Of a stretch of DNA of 64,000 nt, positions 52,424 to 62,220 are shown one piece after another. Origin of the DNA: Granulosicoccus sp947495035 (GTDB lineage Bacteria; Pseudomonadota; Gammaproteobacteria; Granulosicoccales; Granulosicoccaceae); the NCBI RefSeq assembly GCF_050589605.1, contig NZ_JBNGOO010000011.1, one strand, 5' to 3'. Made by a program: the position numbers and the translations under genes. Each line of letters opens with the position of its first letter. The first letter of the stretch is position 1. Under the pieces are notes generated by a model. The model was not told the origin of the DNA and did no database searches. It saw only the letters and a list, made by a program, of their open reading frames with translations.

Positions 52424-55400
52424 CTAACCAGCCTGCAGCCGCTGCGACTGTTGCCGCCCTTCACGCTCCAGCAGACGGGTTATCTCCGGACCGGCCAGCG
52501 GACGGCTGATGAGGTAGCCCTGTACTTCGTTACAACCAAGTGCATCCAGCGTGGTCAGTTGCTCATTGGTCTCCACGCCTTCTGCCACCACCAGCAGGCG
52601 TAACGTATGAGCCATGTTGATGACCGATTCGACAATGGCACGACTGCGCTCACTGCTCTGCATGGCAACGATGAAGGAGCGATCGATCTTGACAGAGTCC
52701 AGAGGCAGCTCGGCCAGCAGTCCCAGAGAGGTATACCCCGTTCCGAAATCATCCATGGAGATCGATACACCGGCATCATGCAACTGACCGAGCGCGATTC
52801 GGGCACGCTGTGGTGACTGGATGATGGAGGTTTCCGTCAACTCGATCTCCAGCCTTGGCGGTGCAAGATCGGCACGCTTCAGCGATTTCAGCACATCGGA
52901 GACCAGGTCGGCATCACGCAGCTGTGAGGCCGACAAATTGACCGATACGCTGATCTTGTCGAGCCCCATGCGATCCCACTCGAGCAGCTGTGCCAGCGCA
53001 GCATCAAGCACCTGATGGAAGATCTGACCGATCAGGCCATTGGTTTCGGCGATCGGTATGAAGTCCGCCGGTGAGACATTGCCGCGAGTCGGATGAGTCC
53101 AGCGCACCAGAGCCTCGACACTGCCAATCGTGCGCGTTGCCAGATCGAACTTGGGCTGAAAATGGACCTCGAACTGGTGTTCGGCAACCGCCTGATACAA
53201 GTCTGCCTCCAGTTGCAGGTATTCGCGGGACATCTTCTCCATGTCTGCCGATGCGAAATGATACGCCACCTTCTCCGGCAGCCTCGCCGCCTCGAGTCTG
53301 GCGCCTATCGCGGATTCAAGCAGTTCATTGGCCAGGTCCCCGCAATCCGGATACAAAGCCACTCCGATATTGAAACCCGGATAGATGGTCTCACCCTCAC
53401 ACTCGACCGGGTCCTTCAGCACGCGACGTATGCGCGTGATGATGGGCAGCGCCTGATCCGGCTCCTTCAGATCCGACAACAGCACACCGTACTCGTTGTC
53501 AGCCAGATGAGAGATGCTGTGCGCCTCGTTGATGCGTGTCACCACATCGCTGGCGCGAAGCTCATCCTGAACTCTGTCCAACACCGTCTTGATCATGACT
53601 TCGCACTGCTGATGACCGAGACTGGACAAGAGTCGCTGCAGGTCCCTGACCTCGATGGATACGATAGCCAGCGAGCGATCCATGCGTTCGGCGCGCAACA
53701 GCTCGTTTTCGACCGCATGCATGAACAATTGCCGACGTGGCAGGCGAGTCGTGTGGTCGTGGCTTTTCAGCATCGCCACTTCTTTCTTGTGACGATGCAC
53801 TATGGCCTGAACAGCATCAGCATCACGCGCGAGGCGGGTTTCATCCGATCCGTCGGCAGCCTCAGGCTCCGTCGAATCCGACTCTGCAGCGCGTGAGATC
53901 CGCTCCGCCGGGGTTGCGGTTTCCTGCCCATTGTCCTGGAGCGCTGATGCGTCCCTTTTCTGTCGTTCATCATGGGCAGCCTTGTTGGCCGCCAGCATTG
54001 TCAGCGTGTCAGGCTCGTGCACGACAACACGGTTGCGGCCCGATTCCTTGGCCGCATAAAGAGCCTTGTCTGCTCGTTCCAGCATGGCATTGACACTATC
54101 CTGTGACCGATCCTCGCGCGTCAACTCGCTCAGGCCCAGACTGGCCGTGATGCGAGGCACAGGTACAGTCACATCGTTTGCCAGTTGCTCCACGGCCTCG
54201 CGTAGCGCTTCAGCCATTTCGGTACCACGTTCCAGCGTCGTATCCGGCAGAACCAGGACAAATTCCTCACCACCGTAGCGACCTGCAATGTCCTTCGCCT
54301 CGCCAACCAGTTTCAGTTGCCCGGCTACCGCACAGATGACCTCGTCTCCCGCTGCATGACCGTAGTTGTCGTTGATTGCCTTGAAGAAGTCGATATCCAG
54401 CATCACACAGACCAGAGGCTGTCCATTTTCGAGGGCATGGTCGACCAGTTCCTTGAAACTGTCCATCAGCTTGCGTCTGTTGAGCAGGCCGGTCAAGGGG
54501 TCGAGCCAGGCGAGCGCTTCCAGCTCACGGTTCTTCTCGGAGATATGCTCCTGGGTCTTCTTGAGCTGGTGAAGCGTCACCGACAGCTCCCGGTTCTTCT
54601 TCTGCATGGCACTCATGTCGTTGAGAGTCACCATGACGCCGCTACGGGAGGGGTCCTCATCACCAACGAGGGTACAGCTGACCACGATCAGTCTCTGACC
54701 GTCGTGACCATCGAGATAGAGGTTCTGATCCGATACCCCCAGGCCTGTATTGAACGCAGTCTTCCAGGGTGATTGCCAGGCCTCATCCTTCATCCAGGGC
54801 CAGTCGTCCAGCAGCTTGCCGATGAGTTGCTCTGGCGCCTGACCTGTCATGCGCGCCGCCGACTGATTGCCCAGCATGATACGCAGATTCGAATCCAGAA
54901 TGACGACACCTTCGGTAAACAGATTGAATGCCGAATTGACTCGACCTGGAACCGCCTGACTCGGATCGATCTGCAACAGGGCGCGTCGCAGAAACACGAT
55001 GAACATCAGGAATGCCCCAACTACCAGAAAGCCGAAATACCTGGCATCGTCGGCCAGACGACTGATATGTTCATAGGCGACGCGCACATGCCCCCAGGTG
55101 GATTCACCGTCGAAAATGGGGACGACCATATGAGTTGCTGATGATCGGCGATCATCGGGCCTCAGCAGACTGCCATTGCCGTATTCCGCCAGCACCTCTC
55201 CCGAGGACTGTGTCAATGAAGCAGCCAGCACATCATCACTGCGACGCACGAATTCCATCAGGGCGTGCTGTACCGCGCGATCGTCTGCCAGACCGATCAT
55301 CGTCGACAACTGGACGGCCAGGCTCTCCGCCACCACCTTGCGAGACATCTGCCTCTCGGCAAAGGGATTGCCACGCAGGGAGAACAGATCAGCCAGAAAC

Positions 55401-55483
55401 AGCATGCACAGCACCAGCATGGCCAGACTGGTGGCCAGCTTGATGGCGTGAGAGCGTCGCAACAGTTGCCTGAGTCTCTCCAT
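52424..55483 (-). CDS. Membrane PAS-GGEEF-degenerate GGDEF-EAL protein
   Basis: This is a 1,019-residue cyclic-di-GMP protein. Two helices (about residues 15-35 and 150-170) enclose a periplasmic sensor domain. Then come PAS (about 175-300), a coil, an active-type GGDEF domain (about 325-490, RYGGEEF near 403), a linker of about 85 residues, a second GGDEF-fold domain whose signature is degraded (LADNEYG near 660), and an EAL domain (about 760-1005) with EALVR, VNLS, LTETS, MDDFGTG, VKID, AEGVET and QGYLISRP all intact. Both synthesis and breakdown are possible. ATG 55483 fits a GAGG site; a GTG at 55492 is also in frame. It is the last gene of the export cluster, 37 bp or more after the adaptor gene. 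Confidence 0.92.
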   Translation of the reverse strand: MERLRQLLRRSHAIKLATSLAMLVLCMLFLADLFSLRGNPFAERQMSRKVVAESLAVQLSTMIGLADDRAVQHALMEFVRRSDDVLAASLTQSSGEVLAEYGNGSLLRPDDRRSSATHMVVPIFDGESTWGHVRVAYEHISRLADDARYFGFLVVGAFLMFIVFLRRALLQIDPSQAVPGRVNSAFNLFTEGVVILDSNLRIMLGNQSAARMTGQAPEQLIGKLLDDWPWMKDEAWQSPWKTAFNTGLGVSDQNLYLDGHDGQRLIVVSCTLVGDEDPSRSGVMVTLNDMSAMQKKNRELSVTLHQLKKTQEHISEKNRELEALAWLDPLTGLLNRRKLMDSFKELVDHALENGQPLVCVMLDIDFFKAINDNYGHAAGDEVICAVAGQLKLVGEAKDIAGRYGGEEFVLVLPDTTLERGTEMAEALREAVEQLANDVTVPVPRITASLGLSELTREDRSQDSVNAMLERADKALYAAKESGRNRVVVHEPDTLTMLAANKAAHDERQKRDASALQDNGQETATPAERISRAAESDSTEPEAADGSDETRLARDADAVQAIVHRHKKEVAMLKSHDHTTRLPRRQLFMHAVENELLRAERMDRSLAIVSIEVRDLQRLLSSLGHQQCEVMIKTVLDRVQDELRASDVVTRINEAHSISHLADNEYGVLLSDLKEPDQALPIITRIRRVLKDPVECEGETIYPGFNIGVALYPDCGDLANELLESAIGARLEAARLPEKVAYHFASADMEKMSREYLQLEADLYQAVAEHQFEVHFQPKFDLATRTIGSVEALVRWTHPTRGNVSPADFIPIAETNGLIGQIFHQVLDAALAQLLEWDRMGLDKISVSVNLSASQLRDADLVSDVLKSLKRADLAPPRLEIELTETSIIQSPQRARIALGQLHDAGVSISMDDFGTGYTSLGLLAELPLDSVKIDRSFIVAMQSSERSRAIVESVINMAHTLRLLVVAEGVETNEQLTTLDALGCNEVQGYLISRPLAGPEITRLLEREGRQQSQRLQAG

Positions 55484-55529
55484 CAGCGTCACCTCAGAGC
55501 ACCTGTCACTGCGGACACCGGTTTGCTTT

Positions 55530-56411
55530 TCACTGTTCTACAGTGTCGCTGGAGGTGTGCAGTCCGGATGCCGGGTCGATGCTGACAGTACACTTCTGAC
55601 CAGCGATCAGCTGCCCATCGGCATTGTCCAGCAACAGACGAATCCCGAAAGTGCCACTGCTGGCATCCAGCAGGGGATCGACCACATCCACCACGGCAAT
55701 GACCTCGGGGCCACCCAGCTCCGGTTTCACCCTTGCAGTATCACCCTGCCGATACTTGCCGAACTCACTCAGTGGCAGCACCACTTCCACTCGCAAGGGG
55801 TCGAGCTGGGCTATGGTCATGATGGGGTTGTCCTGAACGAACTCGCCGGCAAAGCTGCTGTGCTCAACCACCACCCCATCCACCGGGCTGCGAACGATCC
55901 TCTGCTCCAGCAAAGCTTCAGCGCGGAGCATTTCCAGTTCCAGCTGTCCTGCATTGTCCTGGGCCTGCTCCAGCGCTGCCTGTGCCACCCGGTACTGGGC
56001 GCGAGCCTCATCCAGTTCCTGCGACGAGATCAGCGATTTTCCATGCAGCCCGGTGGAGCGATCCAGCACGATACTGGCCAGTTCCAGATCGGCTTCACGG
56101 GCCGTTATCTCGCCGCGCATTCCGGCCCGCTTGCGCGCCTGTTCGACGCGACGGCGCTCGACAGTGGATTTCAATCGCGCCACCACGTCCCCCGCCGCAA
56201 CACGCTCTCCCCGGTCCACCTCAAGTACCTCGATAAGCCCCTGCGTCTCGCTGCCAAGTTCCAGCACCACCATGGGCTCCATCAGACACTCATGTGTGTT
56301 CACTGACGCAGACGCAGCAGATGCGACAGTCTCTTGCGCCCATGCGCCGGTTGCAGGCAGCAGCAGACAGATCACGACAAGGTAATTCGGCATGCGAGAT
56401 ACAACACGCAT
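55530..56411 (-). CDS. HlyD-family periplasmic adaptor (membrane fusion protein)
   Basis: This is a 293-residue exported protein. A signal peptide (RMPNYLVVICLLLPATGAWA) precedes a lipoyl/barrel-sandwich half (GLIEVLEVDRGERVAAGDVVARL), an alpha-hairpin of about 90 residues, the second lipoyl half (IVRSPVDGVVVEHSSFAGEFV) and a beta-barrel domain (LDPLRVEVVLPLSEF). This is the adaptor architecture of RND/HlyD systems, but unlike most HlyD proteins it has a cleavable signal rather than an anchor. No RND or ABC pump is encoded nearby; its partners are probably the SecA-like and M50 proteins upstream. The start could be 56411 or 56393. Confidence 0.85.
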   Translation of the reverse strand: MRVVSRMPNYLVVICLLLPATGAWAQETVASAASASVNTHECLMEPMVVLELGSETQGLIEVLEVDRGERVAAGDVVARLKSTVERRRVEQARKRAGMRGEITAREADLELASIVLDRSTGLHGKSLISSQELDEARAQYRVAQAALEQAQDNAGQLELEMLRAEALLEQRIVRSPVDGVVVEHSSFAGEFVQDNPIMTIAQLDPLRVEVVLPLSEFGKYRQGDTARVKPELGGPEVIAVVDVVDPLLDASSGTFGIRLLLDNADGQLIAGQKCTVSIDPASGLHTSSDTVEQ

Positions 56412-56442
56412 TGGCAAGGTACTCCATGACCTGTTGATTGCA

Positions 56443-58440
56443 CTATTCACTCCGACCTCCAACAGCCAGTATGCGTTGAAGTTGCGTCTGCCCTCTGGCA
56501 ACGGCAATTCTCTGCTGCCGATGACGGCTTTCCACTCGACGCTGTGCCCTGCGGATCAGGGCTGCGACCAGGCTTGAGTTGCTCGTTGTCGAGCCTGCGG
56601 TTGCCATTGACAGCAAACGCTTTGCCAGGGCGCCGGATTCCAATTTCAGTACATCGTCATCCACGCACAGGATATCCTGACAGGAACCGGGTTGACCCTG
56701 GCGAGCGGCCCGCCCCTGCAGTTGCCTGTCCACACGCCTGGAGTCATTGATCTCGAGGTTAAGTACATGCAACCCTCCCGCCTCGACAACAGCGGCCTCC
56801 GGCTTGATATCCGTACCGCGTCCGGCCATGTTGGTTGCAACCGTTACCTGGCCGCTACGGCCGGCTGCGGCCACGACCAGAGCCTCTGCACTGTCCTGAC
56901 GGGCGTTGAGTACTTCGTGGTCGATGCCATGCGCACTGAGAAGCCTGCTGACCTCGTCGGACAGTCTGACCGTTCTCGTGCCAACCAGGATGGCGCGACC
57001 ACGAGAGCGCAGCAACTGCACCTGCTGCAGCAGCATCTCCAGTTGTATCGTTCGCGAAGCGGCAATCTGAAGTGGCAGCATGCGGCGGCGCGACGGCCGC
57101 ACGGGCGGAACGGACAGCACGTGCGGGCCATACACCCGTCGCAGTTCGCCACTGGCTTCCTTCAGGGTGCCGCTCATGCCGCAAAGCCGATGATATCGAG
57201 CAAAGAATCGCTGGTAGCTCAGGGAGGCGATCGGATTGGACTCATCACTGACGGAACAACGCTCCTTGACCTCGAGCAGACGGTGCAAGCCGTGCTGCAG
57301 TCGGCGCTGCGGCGTGGGTCTACCGGTTGCCTGATCGATCAGTTCGACTCTATCCTGCTGTACCAGGTAGTCGACATCTCGCTGATGAAGATGCAGTGCA
57401 GCCAGAGCCTGACACACTCTTTCCTGGCGATAGCGCTCGAACTGCCAGGAACCGGATAACTGCGCCGTTCGTTCGCGCACCAGACGCAGGCCCGAGTCCG
57501 TCAGGCGCGCCTGTCGGATCTCTCGTTTCAGCAGATAGTCCCCGTTTTCCTGCAGACTCCTGGCAATGGCCAGCGCTACCGCGGCTTCACTCATTGACAG
57601 CCCCTCGCCAGCACTCGTCTCGGACAGAATCAGCGGCGTACGCGCATCATCGATGAGCACGCTGTCGGCTTCGTCCACGATGGCAAAGCACAACCCTCTC
57701 TGCACGGGCAGGCCGGGTTGCTCCTCCAGCAGATCGCGCAGACTGGCGGCCAGACCGTGACGATCATGCTTGAGTATCTGAGTGTCACGCAGATAATCGA
57801 ACACCACTTGCTGATGCGTGCAGTAGGTGATATCGCAACCATAGCCCTGACGTTTCTGTGCCTCATCCTGCTCCGCCAGCACCAGACCCAGCGACAGGCC
57901 GAACCAGCGATAGACGGGCTCCAGCTCCGCCGAGTCTCGCGAGACCAGATATTCGTTGGCACTGATGACATGTACCGGCACTGCCGCCATGGCCATGACA
58001 ATCGCAGGCAGAGCCGCAGTTACGGTCTTGCCCTCACCCGTGTTCATTTCAACGAAGTGGCCGGCCAACAGACACCAGCCGGCATACAACTGCTCATCGT
58101 GCAGGCGTATCCCCAGACTCTGTTCGACGGCCACCCGGATCATTGCGAAGGCCTGCACCAGATCCAGCTTGCGCAACTGCCTGGCAGCCAGTCGCTTCTT
58201 CAGGTCCAGCAGCACGCAATTGCGGGCAAGCAGGTCCAGTTGTACGAAGTGCGTCTCGGCCTCGGCAATCGCCTTCAATCGTTTGCCGAAGCGGCGCAGA
58301 CTGCGCAACTCGGAATCGACCCGGTGCGCAAGCAGCTTCTGAAAGAATTCATCCACACCATCGCGATCCGCCGATGCTATCACCTCAGGTCGAGGCCCCA
58401 GCCGGATGCCGGGACGCGCTATGTCCATCGCTGCGATCAT
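56443..58440 (-). CDS. Short SecA-like translocase ATPase
   Basis: This is a 665-residue SecA homologue. The DEAD motor is well preserved: Walker A MNTGEGKT near residue 132, ITYCTHQQVVFDYLRD, Walker B IVDEADSVLIDDARTPLILS near 255, GMSGTLKEA, TNMAGRGTDI near 535 and DSRRVDRQLQGRAARQGQPGS. Housekeeping SecA has about 900 residues; here the helical wing/scaffold end and the C-terminal zinc-binding tail for SecB are missing. Many residues typical of SecA are changed, for example the first conserved block. This suggests an accessory translocase (SecA2-like) for special substrates. The ATG overlaps the stop of the M50 gene (ATGA). Confidence 0.88.
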   Translation of the reverse strand: MIAAMDIARPGIRLGPRPEVIASADRDGVDEFFQKLLAHRVDSELRSLRRFGKRLKAIAEAETHFVQLDLLARNCVLLDLKKRLAARQLRKLDLVQAFAMIRVAVEQSLGIRLHDEQLYAGWCLLAGHFVEMNTGEGKTVTAALPAIVMAMAAVPVHVISANEYLVSRDSAELEPVYRWFGLSLGLVLAEQDEAQKRQGYGCDITYCTHQQVVFDYLRDTQILKHDRHGLAASLRDLLEEQPGLPVQRGLCFAIVDEADSVLIDDARTPLILSETSAGEGLSMSEAAVALAIARSLQENGDYLLKREIRQARLTDSGLRLVRERTAQLSGSWQFERYRQERVCQALAALHLHQRDVDYLVQQDRVELIDQATGRPTPQRRLQHGLHRLLEVKERCSVSDESNPIASLSYQRFFARYHRLCGMSGTLKEASGELRRVYGPHVLSVPPVRPSRRRMLPLQIAASRTIQLEMLLQQVQLLRSRGRAILVGTRTVRLSDEVSRLLSAHGIDHEVLNARQDSAEALVVAAAGRSGQVTVATNMAGRGTDIKPEAAVVEAGGLHVLNLEINDSRRVDRQLQGRAARQGQPGSCQDILCVDDDVLKLESGALAKRLLSMATAGSTTSNSSLVAALIRRAQRRVESRHRQQRIAVARGQTQLQRILAVGGRSE

Positions 58441-60584
58441 GCCGACTCCCTTTCCAGCCACAGCTGTCTGATGAAGACGTTCAGCCGGTTGAGCAAGGTG
58501 GCCGACCCATGATCAAAGCGCACTCGTACCCGCGATCCGATTGCCTGACTGCTGGCATTCTCGGGCCAGGCCAGCTCCAGATCGAATACCGCATCCTGTA
58601 CCCTGACACCTTCCTCCAGGGCCTCTGCTGGCAGATCTCCCCCTCCCAGCGTCGTCAGCGCCGCTGTTGCCACACGATGACTGGCCTTGGGTGTCTGCCG
58701 TGTGATCCGACTGCTGTACGCCTGCCGGGATGAGTCAGCACCATCGAGCAGGACATCCACCTTCACCGTATTGTCTCGCAACCAGACATGGTCTTCCTGC
58801 TCCAGCGCCAGTCGTATGGTGCGATTGTCTCCGGGGACGACATAGCCTGCGACTGCATTGGCCGCCAGATAGCGTCCTTCGAGTTCGACACTGCCTTCCA
58901 CCAGAAAGCGCCCGGCTACCCCGGCCCTGACCTGCATCTGCTGCAGACGATCCACGGCCAGATCGTAAGCAGTCTGGATCGAACGACGTTCGAATACCAG
59001 GTTCTGATGCTCGACCGGGTCGCTCAGCAGCAGGCCGGCACGTTGCGCGTCGAGGCGTCGCAGGTCGGCCTCTAGCAAAAGCACGTCGGCACGGCGCTGA
59101 TCATCGATGCAATCGAACAGTCGGGCACCAGCCAGCACCTCGCTACCGGGGGTGACATACAGCCGCGTGACCTCACAGGGCTGTGCAATACGCAGCACTG
59201 CCTGCTCCGGTAGCCACACGATGCCATCGGCAACCGTGACCTTGGGCAATGGCAGGGCAACGGCAAGGCTGGTTGACAGACACAGCAATACGGCGACGAT
59301 GAACACCACGCGCCGACGAATGTCCTGCGCCTGCCTGCCAATGAAGCGGACCGCTTTCCAGGCAGGCAAGGCAAGCGATACCACAAAGACATGCAAGGCC
59401 AGCAGAACACCGAAAAAATGGTATTGCCCTGAAATCATCCAGGCAATGAAGAACATCAAGGCCACCCGGTAAACGGAAGACAGCAAGCCGTAGGCGATCA
59501 ACCACCAGCGCTCGCGCGAGTCCGACAAGGTGATCGGAGAATCATCACTTGCCCCCAGCATCGTGGCCAGTCTACCCAGCAGATACTGCCGTGAACGAGC
59601 CGCCAGATTGGGAATCTCCAGCCAGTCCGCCAGCAGATAGTAGCCATCGAACTTCAACAGTGGGTTGCCATTGAACAGCAAGGTCGACACCAGGCCGATG
59701 AGCATGACTGACAAGGCGGCATCCTGTACCAGCCCTGTCGAATTCAGCCAGACCAGCGCCGCCATGGCCGCCAGGGAAATCTCGACAAGAATGCCCGCTG
59801 CACTCACCAGCATCCGTTGATATTTGCTGGCAAACATGTTGGCGGCACTGGCGTCCACATAGGGATTCGGTACCAGAACCAGCAGAGCCAGACCACATTC
59901 GCGCACCTCACCGCCATAGCGCTTGACGACAAGGGCATGTGCCAGCTCGTGCATGACTTTCAGGACGGGATACAACACGGCCAACAGCAGAACATTGACC
60001 GGGTTGAAGTATCGGTTCTCACCCAGATGGGCACTGAGTTCATCCCAGTGAGGCAGCAGCGAATACAGGGCAAACACCCACAACAGCCCGGTGGCAGAAG
60101 CCAGATAGACAAAACAGTGGCGAGGTATCAGCCGATCGATTCGACTGACGAGACGATCCGGATCCAGCAGGCGCAGCCGCAGATACAAAGGGTTCATGAA
60201 CCGCTGGCCGCTGTCGCGCTTGCGCATGCGGTCTCGTCGCCCCAGAATTTCCTCGGCATCCAGCCGTGCGTCCACGACCAGCAGATCCGCTTCATGCAAC
60301 TGCCCCAAGAGAGTAATCAGTTCACCCTGACTGGCGGCTGCCTCACCCTGACTGGCAAGGCCCGCCTCCCAGATCTCCTCCACCGTTCGACGACCGTTGA
60401 ACTGCGCCAGCAGCTCGTAGGCCGACAGACCGATACGGTGCCAACTGCGTGTCGAGGCCCGACGCAGGATATAGCTCGGTTGCAAGCGGTACACATGACG
60501 TACCACCCTGACATCGGGCGCCAGTGCCGGCATCAGCCCCTTGACGCGATACCAGTGCTCACTGAACAGGCTCGAGTCAGTCAT
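58437..60584 (-). CDS. PqqD-M50 intramembrane protease-HlyD fusion protein
   Basis: This is a 715-residue membrane protein with three parts. Residues about 20-100 resemble a PqqD/RiPP-recognition winged helix (LSAYELLAQFNGRRTVEEIW). Residues about 150-440 form a site-2 protease-type membrane domain with HELAHALV near 212 and NPLLKFDGYYLLADW near 303, the two metal-site motifs of family M50. Residues about 450-700 form a periplasmic barrel-sandwich/HlyD-like domain with an alpha hairpin. The gene overlaps both neighbours by ATGA junctions. The PqqD part suggests binding of a peptide substrate, the M50 part cleavage, and the HlyD part a link to the adaptor in the periplasm. These roles are inferred from domain families. 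Confidence 0.85.
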   Translation of the reverse strand: MTDSSLFSEHWYRVKGLMPALAPDVRVVRHVYRLQPSYILRRASTRSWHRIGLSAYELLAQFNGRRTVEEIWEAGLASQGEAAASQGELITLLGQLHEADLLVVDARLDAEEILGRRDRMRKRDSGQRFMNPLYLRLRLLDPDRLVSRIDRLIPRHCFVYLASATGLLWVFALYSLLPHWDELSAHLGENRYFNPVNVLLLAVLYPVLKVMHELAHALVVKRYGGEVRECGLALLVLVPNPYVDASAANMFASKYQRMLVSAAGILVEISLAAMAALVWLNSTGLVQDAALSVMLIGLVSTLLFNGNPLLKFDGYYLLADWLEIPNLAARSRQYLLGRLATMLGASDDSPITLSDSRERWWLIAYGLLSSVYRVALMFFIAWMISGQYHFFGVLLALHVFVVSLALPAWKAVRFIGRQAQDIRRRVVFIVAVLLCLSTSLAVALPLPKVTVADGIVWLPEQAVLRIAQPCEVTRLYVTPGSEVLAGARLFDCIDDQRRADVLLLEADLRRLDAQRAGLLLSDPVEHQNLVFERRSIQTAYDLAVDRLQQMQVRAGVAGRFLVEGSVELEGRYLAANAVAGYVVPGDNRTIRLALEQEDHVWLRDNTVKVDVLLDGADSSRQAYSSRITRQTPKASHRVATAALTTLGGGDLPAEALEEGVRVQDAVFDLELAWPENASSQAIGSRVRVRFDHGSATLLNRLNVFIRQLWLERESA

Positions 60585-62107
60585 CCGAACCACTCCCAGC
60601 GCTTGTGCCTGAACCAGTCACCGAATTCATGCGTCCAGGTCCACAGCAGCGAGGCCGAGCCGACGTCGATCTTGCCGATGCCTGTCTGGCCCGGCAGCAG
60701 CACCGCCTCCGGCTGTACCAACGCGGCTTCGACACGAAAACGGTTCATGCCGTTCTCGGGCAATCCGACGGGATGTATGGCAGTAATCGTGAAATCGATC
60801 GCGTCTCCCGGCAACGCCTTCAACGACAGACGGCCCTGGTCTCCCATCGAGACGTTGCTGATGTCCTTCTCGTCCACCATCAGATGCACGGCGTAGCCAT
60901 CGGGCGGGGCCAGCTCCATCAGTGTCTCACCCCGCTTCACCGGGGCACCGACCATCTGCGACAGATCGCCGCTGACGATGACACCGGAGACGGGCGCTCG
61001 CACGGCAGAGCGTGACAGTTCCGACTCCAGCAACGCCAACTGGGCCCGGTGTTTATCGGCATCAGCCTTCAGCATGGCCATCTTGCGACGGTCGCCGGCG
61101 GCCATTGCCGAACGCAACTCCGTCGCTGTACTGGCCAGCTCACTCTGCCAGCGGGACTGCTCGACCAGCAGTTCGTCGGTATCCAGTTGCATGAGAGCGT
61201 CACCGATACGGACCAGATCACCTGCGCCACTATCCACAGACTGGATATAACCGTCGCGAGGAGCGGATATCACACGCCTCTCCAGCGGTACCAGCTCGGC
61301 GCTGGCCTTGACCCTGAAAGGCACCTCGACCACGGCAGCCGTGAGCAGCATAGCGATGGTCAACAGTGCGATCAGCTTCAGTTTCATGTATCGAGGCGCA
61401 ACACCCGCCCCGAAGACACGCATCATGCTCTCCCGGGCATGTCGTACCAGGCTGCGTTCCGCAGCCAGACGCACAGCGATCAGTGGCGCGAGAACACTGG
61501 CGATATGACTGATCAATTGCAGCGTCAGAGGGGCAATATCAATGGCAGAATCACGCTCCAGACACAGCACAGCCACGCATCGTCTCTCATGACACAGCGG
61601 CACCGTCACCACCTGCCGTTCCTGTCGACCGGCAGCCAGCAGGCGATGTGCCTGCAGGCCGGTGTCGGCGGAGGGCGACGCGGACAGGTTCAACAGCTCA
61701 TCACGTTTGCTGGATTCCAGCAAAGCGGCTCGCAACAGCTCGGTCTCACTGGTCCGCTCCTCGATGGTGGCCTGCTGTGAAATCGCAGCGACTTCCATGA
61801 CACGACCGCGTCTCAGGCCGAACGACACGCGGGTGCATTGCAACTGATTCTTGATGGTGTTGGCAGTCGCCATCAGTGCCCGATCAAGACGCGCTTCGGA
61901 ACTGAAGTCGGCCAGAAGCTGCAACACGATGGCCTGACGCCGAGCAAACAGCGCCGTTTTCGACTCGACGATCAATCGGCGATGCCTGGATGCAGACGAC
62001 ACCTGTCCGCCACCCGCATCATTGGCTGCGGGTTTCAGGCGCGCATCAACTCCCGGCGCAGAAGAACGCCGGGCAGATGCCAGATCTGGTTGAGGTGACA
62101 GGCTCAT
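60581..62107 (-). CDS. GAF-HlyD membrane fusion protein
   Basis: This is a 508-residue protein. A polar N-terminus of about 50 residues is followed by a GAF-like domain (about 60-215: RALMATANTIKNQLQCTRVSFGL ... VVTVPLCHERRCVAVLCLE), one membrane helix (about 241-262, LKLIALLTIAMLLTAAVV) and a HlyD-type periplasmic part (lipoyl halves DGYIQSVDSGAGDLVRIGD and APVSGVIVSGDL separated by a short hairpin, then a beta barrel). The cytoplasmic GAF domain on an adaptor is unusual and suggests that export is gated by a small molecule or a protein partner. ATG at 62107. Its stop overlaps the start of the M50 fusion. Confidence 0.87.
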   Translation of the reverse strand: MSLSPQPDLASARRSSAPGVDARLKPAANDAGGGQVSSASRHRRLIVESKTALFARRQAIVLQLLADFSSEARLDRALMATANTIKNQLQCTRVSFGLRRGRVMEVAAISQQATIEERTSETELLRAALLESSKRDELLNLSASPSADTGLQAHRLLAAGRQERQVVTVPLCHERRCVAVLCLERDSAIDIAPLTLQLISHIASVLAPLIAVRLAAERSLVRHARESMMRVFGAGVAPRYMKLKLIALLTIAMLLTAAVVEVPFRVKASAELVPLERRVISAPRDGYIQSVDSGAGDLVRIGDALMQLDTDELLVEQSRWQSELASTATELRSAMAAGDRRKMAMLKADADKHRAQLALLESELSRSAVRAPVSGVIVSGDLSQMVGAPVKRGETLMELAPPDGYAVHLMVDEKDISNVSMGDQGRLSLKALPGDAIDFTITAIHPVGLPENGMNRFRVEAALVQPEAVLLPGQTGIGKIDVGSASLLWTWTHEFGDWFRHKRWEWFG

Positions 62108-62220
62108 GGAGTGGCGAGTAGTGAGATCTACAGCTCATATGTGGACGGTCTCTCACTGAATAGCGGCAGGGCTGCGGCGATCTGAATTCACCTGCGTAAC
62201 GACTGCCATCATCTGCCATG

